A stretch of DNA of 46,666 bases from Nanobdellati archaeon (GTDB lineage Archaea > B1Sed10-29 > WALL01). The position numbers and the translations under genes are program-made. The stretch covers positions 1 through 46,666 of the forward strand of contig WALL01000021.1 of assembly GCA_015522845.1 (NCBI GenBank). Reading direction: 5' to 3'. How positions within the stretch are numbered: the first letter of the stretch is position 1; every line of letters begins with the position of its first letter. Shown here piece by piece: positions 44,607 through 46,666 of this stretch. The notes under the pieces were generated by a model. It worked only from the letters and a program-made list of their open reading frames with translations, searched no databases and was not told the origin of the DNA.

Positions 44607-44729
44607 ACAGCTGGTTTCCCGGCGCCACCGCCACACGGGCATTAAAGCCGCTGAGCTACTTATAAGGGCTCAGCAGCTACTCCTACGCCACACAACAGGC
44701 GTTCCACGGTGCCGAAACCAGCCTCCTGT
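44607..44729. other. Multi-stem structured element
   Basis: ACAG/CTGT, CTGGTTTC/GAAACCAG, GGC/GCC, ACCG/CGGT closing stem enclosing GCTGAGC/GCTCAGC and ACGCC/GGCGT hairpins. Confidence 0.55.
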
Positions 44730-44916
44730 ACGGTTCTTAGGATGGCGATGTTTTTAATGGTCTCCATCAGCAACTGTTATCCTTCTTTCCCGAATAGTTC
44801 CATATGGAACGCCAAGTGGAATATCAAGAAACAAGGCGGGGGGATAAGAGCGGATTGATGAGGTGTTCTTATTTGGTTTCCTCTCAGATAAGTGATGGTG
44901 CCCCGGAGGCATAACC

Positions 44917-46158
44917 TCACTGGAGTTTATTGAAAAGAGGGTATAAATCAAACGATGCCCCCGTTTTCAACTTGAGGAATTCCTTTCTCCGGATTGCCTT
45001 GGTGGCATAACTCTCACAAATATCCAAGAACTCTTTTGCCCTTTCCCCAGAGATGGAGCCGGTTCCATGTGCAAATATCGAGTCGTTCCTCAAGCTCATG
45101 CTGCTCTCCAATTCCAGATCGTTCAGCATTTCCTCGGATAAGCGGTTTCCCAGTTCCTGCAAGAGGTATAATTTGCGTCTATATCCCAATCGTAGAGGCA
45201 GCTCAAGGCGATTTTCCAGTTTAAACTCATCGACCACTTTTTGGGTATCCTCTGTCACATCAGCCAATCGCAAGCCATTATGCTCGTCATATATCCCATA
45301 GTTGGACAAAAGTAGCTGGGCAATCATCTCCATAGCCCGATATGTGGTTGCAACGGCCGCATTGTAACGACCCTGTTTAATCCGGCGACTTGAGTTGTTT
45401 ATCAGGTCTGGCAACAACATACGCAGCTGCCCCGGGTAATCTTTTCCCTTCTTCAGTTTTGCAAGGTTCTGGAGATACGACCAATTCTCTTTGCTTAAGA
45501 GCGCGCCATCCCCATTTTTGATGGCCGAGCCATGGTTGAAGTTGTCCCATTCGTAAAATAAGTCCAATGTGTCTATTATACTGCCCTTATTCATGTTTGT
45601 AAGAAGCTTTTCCGCCCTTTTTTTTGCCGCGGAAAAGTAGTAGAGTTCCGAAAATTTCCTAATCATATACTCGTTTATCCTGTCCGAAGAGGTGTGGTTC
45701 TCAAATGCCATTATCTTTTCCGTATTGTCAATTGGCTTCCCCTTTTTGCCCCTATCCGGGACAATATACTCCAAGGTTATGTCCCTGCCATCAACAGCCA
45801 CCAACTCCGCCGCCGCGACAATCGCGGAAACGATGGGCTTTGTGCCGCCCGTGAAATTCAGTGTAATCATGTCCTCCGGCGGAATCCCCTTAAGGAATTC
45901 AAATACGGTCGTCTCTATGTCGGGCAAGTTTGTTGGCGATTGAAGCTTAAGAGGCAGGTGCGCGATTCCCGCGGCGGATAGCTCCTCGGAAAAACGCAGA
46001 TAAAGGTGTTCTGATGCATCAGTATGTATAAAAACCACCGTGGAGCTTTTCTTGCGCCCGTTTGTCTTCTTGGTTATATCATTGCTCACAAACCGTATCA
46101 GACCGGACTTTCCTGCCGCCTCCCAGTTTCCCAAAGAGTAAACGACCCACAGTCCCAT
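44917..46158 (-). CDS. CRISPR-associated CARF-like protein (Cas02710/TIGR02710-like)
   Basis: N-terminal CARF-like TLNFTGGTKPIVSAIVAAAEL; C-terminal helical YNAAVATTYRAMEMIAQLLLSNYGI; divergent from cas6. Confidence 0.7.
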   Translation of the reverse strand: MGLWVVYSLGNWEAAGKSGLIRFVSNDITKKTNGRKKSSTVVFIHTDASEHLYLRFSEELSAAGIAHLPLKLQSPTNLPDIETTVFEFLKGIPPEDMITLNFTGGTKPIVSAIVAAAELVAVDGRDITLEYIVPDRGKKGKPIDNTEKIMAFENHTSSDRINEYMIRKFSELYYFSAAKKRAEKLLTNMNKGSIIDTLDLFYEWDNFNHGSAIKNGDGALLSKENWSYLQNLAKLKKGKDYPGQLRMLLPDLINNSSRRIKQGRYNAAVATTYRAMEMIAQLLLSNYGIYDEHNGLRLADVTEDTQKVVDEFKLENRLELPLRLGYRRKLYLLQELGNRLSEEMLNDLELESSMSLRNDSIFAHGTGSISGERAKEFLDICESYATKAIRRKEFLKLKTGASFDLYPLFNKLQ

Positions 46159-46159
46159 G

Positions 46160-46190
46160 ATGTTATTAATAAGTTCCAGCTTAATAACAT
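46160..46190. promoter_or_regulatory. Palindromic bidirectional promoter/operator
   Basis: ATGTTATTAA-N11-TTAATAACAT in the 36-bp gap between the two divergent starts. Confidence 0.55.
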
Positions 46191-46194
46191 TATC

Positions 46195-46666
46195 ATGCGC
46201 TTAAAGATTGTGTTACGCGCCTTGAACGAGGGCACCGTCCCCTACAATAAAAAGCGTGCGCTAAATGCGTGGATATACAACATGATAAAATCCGCTGAAG
46301 TTGAATTGGCGGAAAAAATGCACGACAGCAGGCAGATAAAATTCTTCACATTCAGTGATGTCTTTCTCCAAAAGCCCTATTCGCTAACTAATGACGGGAT
46401 AGCGGTGAGGAAATGGAGTCATCTAACCGTGGTGTTTTCGGCGTGGGATGACAATCTGCCAAAAGCCATATCAAAAGCGATGATAAAAATAGCCAACAAG
46501 AACCTGCGGCAACTGGTATTGGGCACTGTGACATATGACATATTGTTCATAGAGGGGATTGCTGAACCAGAAATAACGGAAGAAATGGAATTTGGGCCGG
46601 TCTCGCCAATATCCGTATCCACAGAAAAGAATGAAAAGATTGTGAGTGTTGAGCCTGTCTCTTATA
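46195..46666 (+). CDS. cas6: Cas6 endoribonuclease, N-terminal part (runs off window)
   Basis: MRLKIVLRALNEGTVPYNKKRALNAWIYNMIKSAEVELAEKMHDSRQIKFFTFSDVF. Confidence 0.8.
   Translation, partial: MRLKIVLRALNEGTVPYNKKRALNAWIYNMIKSAEVELAEKMHDSRQIKFFTFSDVFLQKPYSLTNDGIAVRKWSHLTVVFSAWDDNLPKAISKAMIKIANKNLRQLVLGTVTYDILFIEGIAEPEITEEMEFGPVSPISVSTEKNEKIVSVEPVSY

Noticed and set aside
44700-44745. CCTGTACGGTTCTTAGG resembles the 3' strand of a group II intron domain V
   Set aside because: The matching 5' strand is not convincingly present and there is no reverse transcriptase ORF nearby; kept only as part of the structured element.

Overview
The window is a gene-dense archaeal chromosomal segment. Archaeal origin is supported by a group II chaperonin/thermosome, a PriS-like primase, cupin-type GPI, archaeal phosphopantothenate synthetase, TATA boxes about 26 bp upstream of leaderless starts, and an intron-containing tRNA-Leu. 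A DPANN-type lineage is possible but is only inference. Most of it is housekeeping and metabolic genes, with a CRISPR-Cas edge at the right end: a Cas02710/CARF-like gene divergent from a truncated cas6, next to a RelE-type toxin-antitoxin pair. The strongest unexplained signal is a candidate cysteine-sensing leader upstream of cysK. It is a leaderless 10-codon ORF, M-R-K-M-A-C-C-C-C-C-stop (13466-13498). Its Cys-codon segment repeats the 5' arm of a hairpin that covers the cysK start region, and tRNA-Cys(GCA) lies just downstream of cysK. Other points of interest are a NUDIX-SAHH-like fusion, a 1307-aa GNAT plus alpha-repeat protein, two repetitive microproteins missing from the ORF track (K/T-rich, and YYYKEGEKK repeats), a ribH gene preceded by a 38-codon ORF that duplicates its first 27 bp, 94-bp tandem repeats derived from the tRNA-Cys 3' end, two multi-stem intergenic elements (34343-34575 and 44607-44729), and two frameshifted genes (YjbQ family and a P-type ATPase C-terminus). 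All calls come from reading the sequence; no database search or folding program was run.
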